A stretch of DNA of 17,606 bases from JAGOTP01 sp964359565 (GTDB lineage: Bacteria; Patescibacteriota; Patescibacteriia; 2-12-FULL-60-25), in the NCBI GenBank assembly GCA_964359565.1, contig CAYHTN010000026.1, positions 1 to 17,606 on the forward strand, written 5' to 3'. The position numbers and the translations under genes are program-made. The notes under the pieces were generated by a model. That model worked only from the letters and a program-made list of their open reading frames with translations, ran no database searches and was not told the DNA's origin. This document shows positions 1-6,568 of this stretch, piece by piece; within the stretch, counting starts at the first letter, position 1, and every line of letters begins with the position of its first letter.

Positions 1-129
1 GAACGCAGCCCTCAGAGTGATACGCGTCCGGATAGCTCTCCGTCTCAGCCGAACCGTGTCCCTCCTGAAGTGCGCCCTTCCCCGAGCCCGTCTCAAACGC
101 TCGCTTCGGGACCCGAAGGAACAGTTTAG
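1..129 (+). CDS. C-terminal end of an upstream gene, Pro/Ser-rich tail (partial)
   Basis: Frame 1 is open from the window edge to a TAG at 127-129. It encodes 42 residues that are almost entirely Pro, Ser, Arg, Gln, Thr and Glu, ending in SQTLASGPEGTV. This composition fits a disordered C-terminal tail or a cell-wall-spanning linker and not a folded domain. No motif allows a functional name. A hairpin begins six bases after the stop, which supports a real gene end here. The overlapping frame-2 ORF that runs to 205 is arginine- and leucine-rich, crosses the next gene's start and was not accepted. The beginning of the gene lies outside the window. Confidence 0.45.
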   Translation, partial: ERSPQSDTRPDSSPSQPNRVPPEVRPSPSPSQTLASGPEGTV

Positions 130-134
130 ACATG

Positions 135-153
135 AGTCTTTAGTAAGACTTTT
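135..153 (+). terminator. Weak hairpin terminator after the partial gene
   Basis: AGTCTT (135-140) pairs perfectly with AAGACT (145-150) around a TAGT loop, followed by TTTATT. The stem is only six base pairs, so termination strength is doubtful, but its place directly after the stop at 129 fits. Confidence 0.4.
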
Positions 154-174
154 ATTCTCCTTACGATTCATCAT

Positions 175-969
175 ATGTCTACTCATCGCTTTACCGCCGC
201 TCTGACAACGCTTGGGTTGATCGGATCGATGGCACTCCCCCTTGCGACCCACGCCAATACAACTACTGCATTCAATTCCGGTGATTTAATTAAAGGTTCT
301 GGTTCTACCGTGTACTACTTTGGCGCGAATGGTCGACGGTTCGTTTTTCCAAACGAGAAAACCTATTTTACCTGGTACACCGATTTTTCTCGAGTCGTTC
401 AAATCCCTGACGGTCAGCTGGCAACGATTCCTTTGGGCGGAAACGTCACCTATCGCCCTGGACGCAAGATGATTAAGATCACCACCGATCCAAAAGTGTA
501 CGTGATCGATCAAGGCGGTATTCTTCGTCACGTCATGACCGAACAACTTGCACAAACACTTTATGGTCTAAGCTGGAAGAATCAAATTGATGATGTCCCG
601 GATGCATTCTTCGTGAACTACCGCACCGGTACAGGCATTCAAACCGCTTCTGACTATCGTCCAAACGATGTTATGACACTGACCGCAAACATCAATCAAG
701 ACAAACAATTTGATGAAACAAAAGTGACGGTCACCGTCGGGACGCACGAAAATGGCTTCGTTCCAACGACGATCACCATCAAACGTGGGACCGAGATCAC
801 CTGGACCAACCGCGATACTACGAATCACACCGTTACCGGCCAAGGCTGGGCTTCGGAACTTCTTGCCCCTGGCCAAGAATACAAGCGTCGCTTTGATACC
901 GTCGGTTCGTTCGACTATCGCTGCACGATCCACACCACCATGCAGGGTACCGTTAACGTCGTAAATTAA
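175..969 (+). CDS. Secreted surface protein with duplicated N-terminal module and C-terminal cupredoxin domain
   Basis: The 264-residue protein begins with a typical signal peptide (hydrophobic run about residues 8-24, likely cleavage after ATHA at 27), so it is exported. Residues about 38-70 and 99-130 look like two copies of one module (LIKGSGSTVYYFGANGRR against MIKITTDPKVYVIDQGG); I associate this module with Patescibacteria surface proteins. Residues about 185-264 form a plastocyanin/cupredoxin-like domain with all four type 1 copper ligands in order: His218 (TNHTV), Cys250, His253 and Met256 (CTIHTTM). A periplasmic or surface copper electron-carrier or copper-binding role is inferred; the redox partner is unknown. 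No clear Shine-Dalgarno precedes the ATG at 175. The gene stands alone between two hairpins. Confidence 0.88.
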   Translation: MSTHRFTAALTTLGLIGSMALPLATHANTTTAFNSGDLIKGSGSTVYYFGANGRRFVFPNEKTYFTWYTDFSRVVQIPDGQLATIPLGGNVTYRPGRKMIKITTDPKVYVIDQGGILRHVMTEQLAQTLYGLSWKNQIDDVPDAFFVNYRTGTGIQTASDYRPNDVMTLTANINQDKQFDETKVTVTVGTHENGFVPTTITIKRGTEITWTNRDTTNHTVTGQGWASELLAPGQEYKRRFDTVGSFDYRCTIHTTMQGTVNVVN

Positions 970-980
970 ACGACAACAGC

Positions 981-1018
981 AAAGAAAACTCCTGGCGATA
1001 CCACCAGGAGTTTTCTTT
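981..1018 (+). terminator. Strong intrinsic terminator after the cupredoxin gene
   Basis: A perfect 15 bp inverted repeat pairs 981-995 (AAAGAAAACTCCTGG) with 1004-1018 around an 8 nt loop. The lower stem is A-rich on the left and T-rich on the right, so it can terminate in both directions. It closes the cupredoxin transcript 11 bases after its stop. Confidence 0.9.
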
Positions 1019-1039
1019 ATACTCCCCCACCGCTATACT
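1018..1039 (+). promoter_or_regulatory. Twin TATACT -10 elements upstream of transketolase
   Basis: TATACT occurs at 1018-1023 and again at 1034-1039. The second ends 11 bases before the ATG at 1051, giving a nearly leaderless transcript, in keeping with the absence of a Shine-Dalgarno. No good -35 is visible at 17 bp spacing. Confidence 0.5.
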
Positions 1040-1050
1040 ATCCCCTGTCT

Positions 1051-1923
1051 ATGTCAGCCCCCGCTCCTTCTTTGTATACCGATGCGACCATCGAACGTTT
1101 AGAGCGGACCGCAAACGCCATTCGTCAGGATATTATTCGTGCCCTCGCACATGCAAAAAGCGGTCACCCCGGTGGCTCTCTCGGGATGACCGATGTTTTT
1201 ACAGCTCTCTACTTTTCCGCGCTCAACGTTGACCCAAAAAAACCCGATTGGCCCGAGCGTGATCGTCTCGTCCTTTCGAATGCGCATATCTGCCCGGTGC
1301 TTTACGCCACCCTGGCGCATCGTGGTTTTTGTTCGCGCACCGCGTTTGTAGAGACGCTGCGCAAGATCAATTCTGTCTTTCAAGGCCACTCAAATAATCA
1401 TGAACATTTTGGCATCGAAACGTGTGGTGGACCGCTCGCCCAAGGCTTCTCCCAGGCGGTTGGGATGGCTCTGGCTGCTCGCATGGATCAAAAGCCGTGG
1501 CAAACCTTTTTACTCTCCGGCGATGGCGAATTAGATGAGGGGCAATGCTGGGAAGCGATCATGTTTGCCGGCAAAGAACGACTGCATAATCTCACCGCGA
1601 TTGTGGATCGCAATAATATTCAGATCGATGGGTTTACCGAAGAGATCATGCCGCTCGAACCACTCGCGGATAAATGGCGCGCGTTTAATTGGCACGTCAT
1701 CGAAATCGATGGCCACAATCTTCGACAGATCTTAGACGCCATCGGCGAAGCACGATCGGTCTACGAAAAACCAAGTGTGATTCTTGCCCATACCGTGCCC
1801 GGAAAAGGAGTAAGTTTTATGGAACATAAATACGAATGGCATGGCAAAGCACCGAACGCTCAAGAAGCCGAGCTTGCGCTACACGAACTTGAACTCATTG
1901 CCGATCGAACTGGTCGATCTTAA
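1051..1923 (+). CDS. tkt: Transketolase, N-terminal (ThDP-binding) subunit
   Basis: The 290-residue protein matches the pyrophosphate-binding half of transketolase. Near the N terminus it has the GHPGG motif (His39). The thiamine diphosphate/Mg motif begins at GDG 157-159 and continues as ELDEGQCWE, with NNIQIDG following. Together with the next gene it should transfer two-carbon ketol units between sugar phosphates in the non-oxidative pentose phosphate pathway, in the cytoplasm. The length equals the usual separate N-subunit found in archaea and many Patescibacteria, so this is a natural split and not a broken gene. The stop at 1921-1923 lies only four bases before the next ATG, which indicates translational coupling in a two-gene operon. 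Confidence 0.96.
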   Translation: MSAPAPSLYTDATIERLERTANAIRQDIIRALAHAKSGHPGGSLGMTDVFTALYFSALNVDPKKPDWPERDRLVLSNAHICPVLYATLAHRGFCSRTAFVETLRKINSVFQGHSNNHEHFGIETCGGPLAQGFSQAVGMALAARMDQKPWQTFLLSGDGELDEGQCWEAIMFAGKERLHNLTAIVDRNNIQIDGFTEEIMPLEPLADKWRAFNWHVIEIDGHNLRQILDAIGEARSVYEKPSVILAHTVPGKGVSFMEHKYEWHGKAPNAQEAELALHELELIADRTGRS

Positions 1924-1927
1924 CGGT

Positions 1928-2914
1928 ATGTCTACTCGCCTTCCTCCTCTCAACCCAAAACTCTTTGCCGCGGATGTTGAGCAGATCCCCACCCGTCATG
2001 GCTACGGCGATGCTCTTGTCATGCTTGGCGATCGGAACCCTAATATCGTGGTCCTCTGTGCTGATCTCACTGAATCAACACGTGCGCATCTGTTTCAAAA
2101 GAAGTTCCCCGAACGCTTTATTCAGTGCGGCATCGCCGAACAAAACATGATGGGCATCGCCGCCGGACTTGCGCTCTCAGGGAAGATTCCGTTCCTTTCT
2201 TCTTACGCCACCTTTTCTCCGGGTCGATCGTGGGATCAGCTGCGTGTCTCCGTTTGCTATACCAATGCCAATGTCAAAATCGTTGGTGCGCATAGCGGGA
2301 TCTCCGTTGGACCCGATGGCGCTACCCATCAAGCCCTCGAAGATATCGCGATCACCCGCGTCCTTCCCGGTCTCACCATCGTCGTACCCTGTGACGCCAT
2401 CGAAACACGCAAAGCGACCATCGCTTTTGCCGAATTTGTAGGACCTTGCTACATCCGCTTTACCCGCGAGAAGTCCCCTCTCATTACCACCGAAGAAACG
2501 CCCTTCCAAATCGGCAAATCACTCGTATTGCGTGAAGGAAAAGATGTGACCATTGCCGCTTGTGGCCCATTAGTGTACGAAGTACTTGTAGTGGCACAAA
2601 CCCTCTCAAAACGACATAAGATCGAAGCGGAAGTCATCAATTGCCATACCATCAAACCTTTTGATGTAAAGACTCTCGTCGGTAGCGTCCAAAAGACACG
2701 CGCCTGTGTCACCGTCGAAGAACATCAAATCACCGGAGGGCTCTTTGGGGTCGTAAGCGAGACACTTGCACGCGAACGACCAACGCCTATCGAATCGGTA
2801 GGGATGCCAAACTGCTTTGGTGAGTCCGGTCAACCAAGCGAGCTCCTCGAAAAATACGGCATGACAGCGAAAGAGATTATAAAAGCCGCCAAAAAAGTGA
2901 TCCAACGAAAGTGA
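1928..2914 (+). CDS. tkt: Transketolase, C-terminal (pyrimidine-binding) subunit
   Basis: This 328-residue protein is the second half of transketolase. It holds the pyrimidine-binding domain with the catalytic glutamate in CGIAEQNMMG (Glu71), the SSYATF segment, and a C-terminal domain from about residue 195 (TIAACGPLVYE, EEHQITGG). I chose the ATG at 1928, four bases after the N-subunit stop, because the open frame reaching back to 1841 overlaps the neighbour's coding sequence and adds 29 residues not typical of the family. It is expected to assemble with the N-subunit into a heterotetramer with active sites at the interface. The TGA stop shows the standard use of that codon. Confidence 0.95.
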   Translation: MSTRLPPLNPKLFAADVEQIPTRHGYGDALVMLGDRNPNIVVLCADLTESTRAHLFQKKFPERFIQCGIAEQNMMGIAAGLALSGKIPFLSSYATFSPGRSWDQLRVSVCYTNANVKIVGAHSGISVGPDGATHQALEDIAITRVLPGLTIVVPCDAIETRKATIAFAEFVGPCYIRFTREKSPLITTEETPFQIGKSLVLREGKDVTIAACGPLVYEVLVVAQTLSKRHKIEAEVINCHTIKPFDVKTLVGSVQKTRACVTVEEHQITGGLFGVVSETLARERPTPIESVGMPNCFGESGQPSELLEKYGMTAKEIIKAAKKVIQRK

Positions 2915-2940
2915 CCACGGGAAGAGCGTGTCTCATTTTT

Positions 2941-3049
2941 ACGTCATCCTCGCGCGAAGTGCGGGGATCCAGCTAAACAGGATCTGGAGATGCCGTCGAT
3001 GTTCTCTTTGTCAAACCCTGGATCCCCATGCTCCGCATGAGGATGACGT
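2941..3049. repeat. REP-like palindromic repeat pair in inverted orientation
   Basis: A 32-base arm at 2941-2972 begins ACGTCATCCTC and ends GGGGATCCAG; its inverted partner at 3018-3049 begins CTGGATCCCC and ends GAGGATGACGT. Ten to eleven bases at each arm end are identical between copies, and only the middle differs. Each arm is also a hairpin by itself: ATCCTCGCGC-GAA-GTGCGGGGAT, and ATCCCCATGC-TCC-GCATGAGGAT with one mismatch. The 45 bp between the arms looks unrelated. Imperfect symmetry continues outward (CATTTT on the left, AAAATG on the right). The layout matches REP/BIME intergenic elements moved by REP-associated tyrosine transposases. It may also form the 3' end of the transketolase mRNA. 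Confidence 0.75.
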
Positions 3050-3082
3050 AAGTGAAAATGGCCAATCTCATGACAAGTCTTG

Positions 3083-3111
3083 TTGACGACAAACACATAT
3101 TCCTTTATAGT
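3083..3111 (+). promoter_or_regulatory. Near-consensus sigma-70 type promoter
   Basis: TTGACG (3083-3088), a spacer of exactly 17 bases, then TATAGT (3106-3111). Ten of twelve positions match TTGACA/TATAAT. Transcription should begin near 3117, about 185 bases ahead of the NUDIX start codon. Confidence 0.72.
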
Positions 3112-3116
3112 TCCTT

Positions 3117-3283
3117 ACTAAGTTCTAGCTGTTTGTCTTAAGAAGAAATGTCTCTTTGGGGTGGAGCGTATGCCTAGGCTCCAACCCCGGTCAGGGAACG
3201 GAAATTCTTAAGAGAAGCTCTAGAGCTCTCTCATTCTTCAGATCCAGCTTTTAGATACGTAGAACTCTATTTGAGTTTCGTTT
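3117..3283 (+). ncRNA. Structured leader RNA or riboswitch-like element upstream of the NUDIX gene
   Basis: The transcript from the 3083-3111 promoter can fold into nested helices. AGTTCTA (3121-3127) pairs with TAGAACT (3260-3266), GCTG (3128-3131) with CAGC (3245-3248), and TCTTAAGAA (3136-3144) with TTCTTAAGA (3205-3213). Inside these, GGGGTGGAGC (3158-3167) pairs with GCTCC and ACCCC (3178-3188) with one bulge. A 12-base palindrome at 3216-3227 adds a small hairpin. The closing strand TAGAACT overlaps an alternative hairpin, AACTC-TATTT-GAGTT (3263-3277), so two exclusive states are possible. I could not match it to a known riboswitch, SRP, 6S or tmRNA consensus. It may be an independent RNA or a cis-acting leader. 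Confidence 0.42.
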
Positions 3284-3301
3284 GCGTATCCCCCCATCCG
3301 T

Positions 3302-3913
3302 ATGGAGCATATCGAAATCGTCCACCCACACACCGGCCAATCTCTTGGCCAAACCCTGCCTCGAAACGAAGTCATTGAGCAACAAGCGTGGTGCCGTTCA
3401 ACCAATGTTTTTGTCTTAAATCACCAAGGCGAAGTGCTTTGTCATCAACGCTCATTCAACAAAGAACGCCTTCCAGGCGTTTGGGTGACCCATGTCGGCG
3501 GTCATGTCGGCGTTGGCGAGACGTACGAAACAAACGCACTCAAAGAACTCGCAGAAGAGGCAAGTATCGAAGCACAGCCGTCAGAGCTAATTACCTGGCG
3601 GACCATTCCTGTCGAAAATACCTCACGCGTCCGAGGTGTACGGTTGTGGATGCGCGACTACGTCGTGCTTCATGACGCTCCCCTGACAAGCCTCATCCCT
3701 CAAAAAGGGGAGGTAGAACAATTTGCCTGGAAACCACTAGACGAGATTCTCGCCGAAGAACGTCGTAAGCCTGAATCATGGAATGCCGGTATCCATAACT
3801 TTAACATTGAATACTATTGCCTCCGTGCCGCTTTGATCGCTGCTCATGCAGGTGGGATCGTGAAGCTCCCTGACGAACTTCACGTCTGGCGGCCTATCAC
3901 CGAGGCGCTCTAG
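3302..3913 (+). CDS. NUDIX hydrolase
   Basis: The 203-residue protein carries a NUDIX box at residues 67-89: Gly67, Glu73, then KELAEEASI (81-89). The usual Arg is Lys81 and the usual Gly is Ser88; the metal-binding glutamates Glu82, Glu85 and Glu86 are kept. The preceding strand (VFVLNHQGEVLCHQRS) and the LPGVWVTHVGGH approach recall the YfcD and isopentenyl-diphosphate-isomerase-like branch of the superfamily, but the isomerase active site was not established. Hydrolysis of a nucleoside diphosphate derivative is the family expectation; the substrate is unknown. No Shine-Dalgarno is visible before the ATG. A strong promoter and long structured leader precede it, unusual here because most other genes have short leaders. 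It is convergent with the racemase gene. Confidence 0.87.
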   Translation: MEHIEIVHPHTGQSLGQTLPRNEVIEQQAWCRSTNVFVLNHQGEVLCHQRSFNKERLPGVWVTHVGGHVGVGETYETNALKELAEEASIEAQPSELITWRTIPVENTSRVRGVRLWMRDYVVLHDAPLTSLIPQKGEVEQFAWKPLDEILAEERRKPESWNAGIHNFNIEYYCLRAALIAAHAGGIVKLPDELHVWRPITEAL

Positions 3914-4026
3914 TACGACGAATGAGACCTTAAGACAGCTACGGAAACAATTTTCTGAATAGGAGATTAAGGCTGTAATGCAGTCTCTTCAGTGATTGTT
4001 CGGTGTGAAACTTCATAAAGCAAAGA

Positions 4027-4740
4027 TTAACGTGCCCAGTGAAGCGCTCGTTCGATCGCGAGCGTTTCACTATCGACCAAAACCGCATGATGATTCAATT
4101 GCTTCGCCAAATTCGATATTTCGGTACAGCCCAAGATCACGCACTCTGCTCCACGCACTGACAAATCATCAATGAGTGCATCCACCTTGGCGATATGGGG
4201 AAAGGCGATGTGGCCAGACATGACAGCAAGAATCGCTTCATTCACATCTGCTTGATCCTCTTCTAAAATGTCTAATACCTTTACCCCCGCTTCTCGAAGT
4301 GGGTGGGTGTAAAGCGAAATATCTTTTGAAGTTTGCGAGCAGAGCACGCCGACCGTGTGATAGCGCTTCTCGAGAATGTAGGCGATCGTAACTTCAATCA
4401 GATTAATGATGGGAACATCGATTTCTCGCTGCAAGCGATCAAAAAAATAATGAACCGTGTTACAATCGATAATAATTAAATCTGATCCCGCTGCTTCGAG
4501 TGTTTTTAATCCCGAAACCAATTGCTGCACGATGGAGTCTTGCTGCTCTTTATCGGTCGTAAATCCGGTATGATCAAAATCTTCCAACGGCAAACTATAC
4601 AAGAACATCCGCGGGTAATCTCGATCTTGCCTCGCCTGCCATTTACGCTGACAGAGTCGCGTAAGCTCAACATAGGTATCGGCACTCGCCACCGGTCCCA
4701 TCCCTCCTAAAATCCCGATCGTCTTCTGAAACATAGACAT
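4027..4740 (-). CDS. Aspartate/glutamate racemase family protein
   Basis: The 237-residue protein belongs to the Asp/Glu racemase superfamily. The N terminus reads IGILGGMGPVAS, typical of aspartate racemases. The two catalytic cysteines are present: Cys93 in IDCNTVH and Cys205 in LGCTEIS, each on its expected loop. It should interconvert L- and D-amino acids (aspartate or glutamate) without a cofactor, possibly supplying D-amino acids for peptidoglycan; substrate choice cannot be read from the sequence. An alternative start lies two codons in (MSM). GGAGG lies 13 bases before the ATG, further than usual. The gene is divergent from the cardiolipin synthase gene and convergent with the NUDIX gene. 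Confidence 0.9.
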   Translation of the reverse strand: MSMFQKTIGILGGMGPVASADTYVELTRLCQRKWQARQDRDYPRMFLYSLPLEDFDHTGFTTDKEQQDSIVQQLVSGLKTLEAAGSDLIIIDCNTVHYFFDRLQREIDVPIINLIEVTIAYILEKRYHTVGVLCSQTSKDISLYTHPLREAGVKVLDILEEDQADVNEAILAVMSGHIAFPHIAKVDALIDDLSVRGAECVILGCTEISNLAKQLNHHAVLVDSETLAIERALHWAR

Positions 4741-4842
4741 GCGTAAAAAGATGCCTCCATCCTAACAGACTGACCAAAAAAAGATACCGTCCCTGCCCCA
4801 TTGCCAAGCCGCACGGTTCGGGGTAGAGAAGGAAGAGCGTGT

Positions 4843-6111
4843 ATGGAAAGTTTTCTGATTCTGATCGTAACCGTATTCTTCACCGCCTTGTTTTTACTGG
4901 TCGTTTTTAATTATCACACCCGCCGGGTGATCGAGCGGTATATCTTGAAACCAAGCTACGGGGTGACCGACCCTCTCTTTTCACGCTCCATGAGCGGTGT
5001 TCTGGCGTCAGATTTCAGTGAAGGAAACAAGATCCAAACACTCGTGGACGGCGAAGCAATCTTCTCAGCCATGGTCGAGGATATCAAAAAGGCTCAAAAA
5101 AGTATCAACTTAGAGAGCTTTATTTGTTCTTCTGGACGTGTTTGCCTCCAATTCATTACAGCCCTCCAAGAACGATCTCGTGCTGGAGTCGCCGTTCATG
5201 TCCTCCTCGACTGGATGGGAAGTGGTGCACTAGATCAAGAACATTATGACGCGCTTCGAGAAGCTGGGGTCAAGGTCGTGAAGTATCGCAAACCGCACTG
5301 GTATACCCTCCCTCGTATCAATAACCGATCCCACCGTAAAATATTAGTCATCGATGGTACGATTGGGTTTACAGGTGGCGTTGGCATCGCCGACCAATGG
5401 CTGTATGGACGTAATGGCTATGCCCCTTGGCGCGACACGCATTACCGCATCGAAGGACCGATTGTCGCCAAAATGCAAGCGGCCTTCCTTGAAAACTGGC
5501 TCAAAAGCCATGCGCGCGTTCTCGAAGGAGAACACTACTTTCCTCTCCTTACCCCCAGAGGATCTGTTCAAGGACAAGTTTTTACGAGCTCCGCCGACGG
5601 TGTCGAAGCGGTACGATTGATGTATCTTCTTTCGATCGCCTGTGCCAAAGACCATATCCGGATCTCCAATGCCTATTTCGTACCAGACCCTGCCCTGATC
5701 CATGCCCTTGTCCGCGCTCATCATCGTGGCATTCATGTCGAGATTATCGTCCCTGGAGAAAAGACAGATCAGCGCTTTGTCCGTGAGGTCTCTCGTGTGT
5801 CATGGAAGAAGCTCCTCCAAGCAGGCATCCATATTTATGAATATGAACCCACCATGCACCACGGAAAATTATTTATTGTGGATGATGCTTGGGTGAGCAT
5901 CGGATCTGCAAACTGCAACGGACGTTCTTTTACGGTCGATGATGAAATGAACATCAACGTACTTAACGTTGATTTTGCCAGAGAACAAATTGCCCTTTTT
6001 GAAGCAGATAGACGATATTCAAAACTCGTAGAATACCGTCAGTGGAAAAAGCGCTCGCTGTGGAAAAAAGCAATCGGCCAGTGTGGACGTTTACTCAGTG
6101 GCCAATTTTAA
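4843..6111 (+). CDS. cls: Cardiolipin synthase / phospholipase D-like protein
   Basis: The 422-residue protein has an N-terminal membrane segment (about residues 3-22) followed by two phospholipase D domains. The first HxKxxxxD motif is HRKILVID (His164, Lys166, Asp171) and the second is HGKLFIVD (His340, Lys342, Asp347); both are followed by the expected Gly/Ser-rich strand (GFTGG, SIGSAN). Such membrane enzymes join two phosphatidylglycerol molecules into cardiolipin. I chose the ATG at 4843 because AAGGAAGAG stands just upstream; the longer frame would need a TTG at 4801 and adds 14 charged residues before the membrane anchor. A hairpin with a T-run follows the stop. A different PLD-family phosphatidyl transfer cannot be excluded. 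Confidence 0.9.
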   Translation: MESFLILIVTVFFTALFLLVVFNYHTRRVIERYILKPSYGVTDPLFSRSMSGVLASDFSEGNKIQTLVDGEAIFSAMVEDIKKAQKSINLESFICSSGRVCLQFITALQERSRAGVAVHVLLDWMGSGALDQEHYDALREAGVKVVKYRKPHWYTLPRINNRSHRKILVIDGTIGFTGGVGIADQWLYGRNGYAPWRDTHYRIEGPIVAKMQAAFLENWLKSHARVLEGEHYFPLLTPRGSVQGQVFTSSADGVEAVRLMYLLSIACAKDHIRISNAYFVPDPALIHALVRAHHRGIHVEIIVPGEKTDQRFVREVSRVSWKKLLQAGIHIYEYEPTMHHGKLFIVDDAWVSIGSANCNGRSFTVDDEMNINVLNVDFAREQIALFEADRRYSKLVEYRQWKKRSLWKKAIGQCGRLLSGQF

Positions 6112-6112
6112 G

Positions 6113-6135
6113 AGGCGATCGCCTTCAGTCTTTTT
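6113..6135 (+). terminator. Intrinsic terminator of the cardiolipin synthase gene
   Basis: A perfect 12-base palindrome AGGCGATCGCCT (6113-6124) begins two bases after the stop and is followed by TTTTT at 6131-6135. Confidence 0.65.
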
Positions 6136-6180
6136 AAATCCACGTCTATCGGTTCTATCTCCTGAATATCTGAATGACTC

Positions 6181-6209
6181 TTGCCTCTTTCAAGATAATA
6201 TTTTAGTAT
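6181..6209 (+). promoter_or_regulatory. Promoter of the 6216-6493 RNA
   Basis: TTGCCT (6181-6186), a 17-base spacer, and TAGTAT (6204-6209). Seven bases past the -10 lies G6216, the base directly before the closing helix of the predicted RNA, so promoter position and RNA structure agree independently. Confidence 0.6.
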
Positions 6210-6215
6210 TCCTAT

Positions 6216-6493
6216 GGGTTTGGAGCGAGAGGGCTATGTCTTTATTGGAAAGCCATAGTCATCGCAAGATGCAGGAGCACACAGATTCCCTGTCGTGATG
6301 TTTTGCACTGGACAACGTCGTCCGTGGCTTTCGTGAGTCTCTCCGCTTCTTGCTCCAAACCGCCAACTCTGTTTTCTAAGCACATCTATCTCTATTAGGC
6401 GAACGCTCTCCATGCGCGACGCCCGTGGCTCCTCTCCAAGCCATAGCCCATCCTCTGTCGGCATCCTTCTGGGATCGCTGACACTCTTTTTTT
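6216..6493 (+). ncRNA. Unassigned structured non-coding RNA, about 280 nt
   Basis: The gap between cls and the ABC-F gene holds a promoter, dense helices and a terminator on the plus strand. P1 pairs GGTTTGGAGC (6217-6226) with GCTCCAAACC (6352-6361), extended by GAGAG (6227-6231) with CTCTC (6339-6343). Inside are P2 (6232-6260; seven plus four pairs around a 1x1 internal loop), P3 (6264-6270 with 6300-6306, capped by 6278-6284 with 6290-6297), and P4 (6306-6313 with 6320-6326, one bulge). Downstream P5 pairs GGCG and CGC (6398-6406) with GCG and CGCC (6414-6423). Two segments have alternative distant partners: GGGCTATG (6231-6238) with CATAGCCC (6442-6449), and GGTTTGGAG with CTCCAAGCC (6434-6442). 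I see no conserved core of RNase P, tmRNA or SRP RNA. The minus-strand ORFs here resemble no protein. Confidence 0.55.
6457..6493 (+). terminator. Strong intrinsic terminator of the unassigned RNA
   Basis: GTCGGCATCC (6457-6466) pairs with GGAT and GCTGAC (6472-6482) with a single bulged C and a five-base loop, followed by seven T at 6487-6493. Only the plus strand has the T-run after the stem, which fixes the direction of transcription. Confidence 0.75.
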
Positions 6494-6568
6494 CTAGGGC
6501 AAATCATAAATAACTCTTTCGGATGGGTCCTCGATCTTGGCTTTGCTTCGTCAAAGACAACGGGAGGA

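Noticed and set aside
17..205. Frame-2 ORF of 62 residues at the window start
   Set aside because: Arg/Leu-rich, crosses a hairpin and the start of the cupredoxin gene, and competes with a better frame-1 tail that ends at 129.
3184..3204. SRP RNA domain IV in the NUDIX leader
   Set aside because: AACCCCGGTCAGG resembles the left side of the SRP loop, but the GGAAGGNAGCAG right side is missing; it reads GAACGGAAATTC.
3924..3987. Possible structured element between the convergent NUDIX and racemase genes
   Set aside because: GAGAC/GTCTC and ACAGC/GCTGT can pair, but the stems are five bases each, separated by unpaired stretches, with no T-run and no promoter.
4801..4829. TTGCCA-17-TAGAGA as a promoter for cls
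   Set aside because: The -10 match is weak and it overlaps the Shine-Dalgarno-like AAGGAAGAG just before the ATG.
6216..6493. RNase P, tmRNA or SRP RNA identity for the structured RNA
   Set aside because: No GAGGAAAGTCC-like or ACAGAA core, no tRNA-like tmRNA ends, and no CCGGAAGG-type SRP tip loop could be found on either strand.
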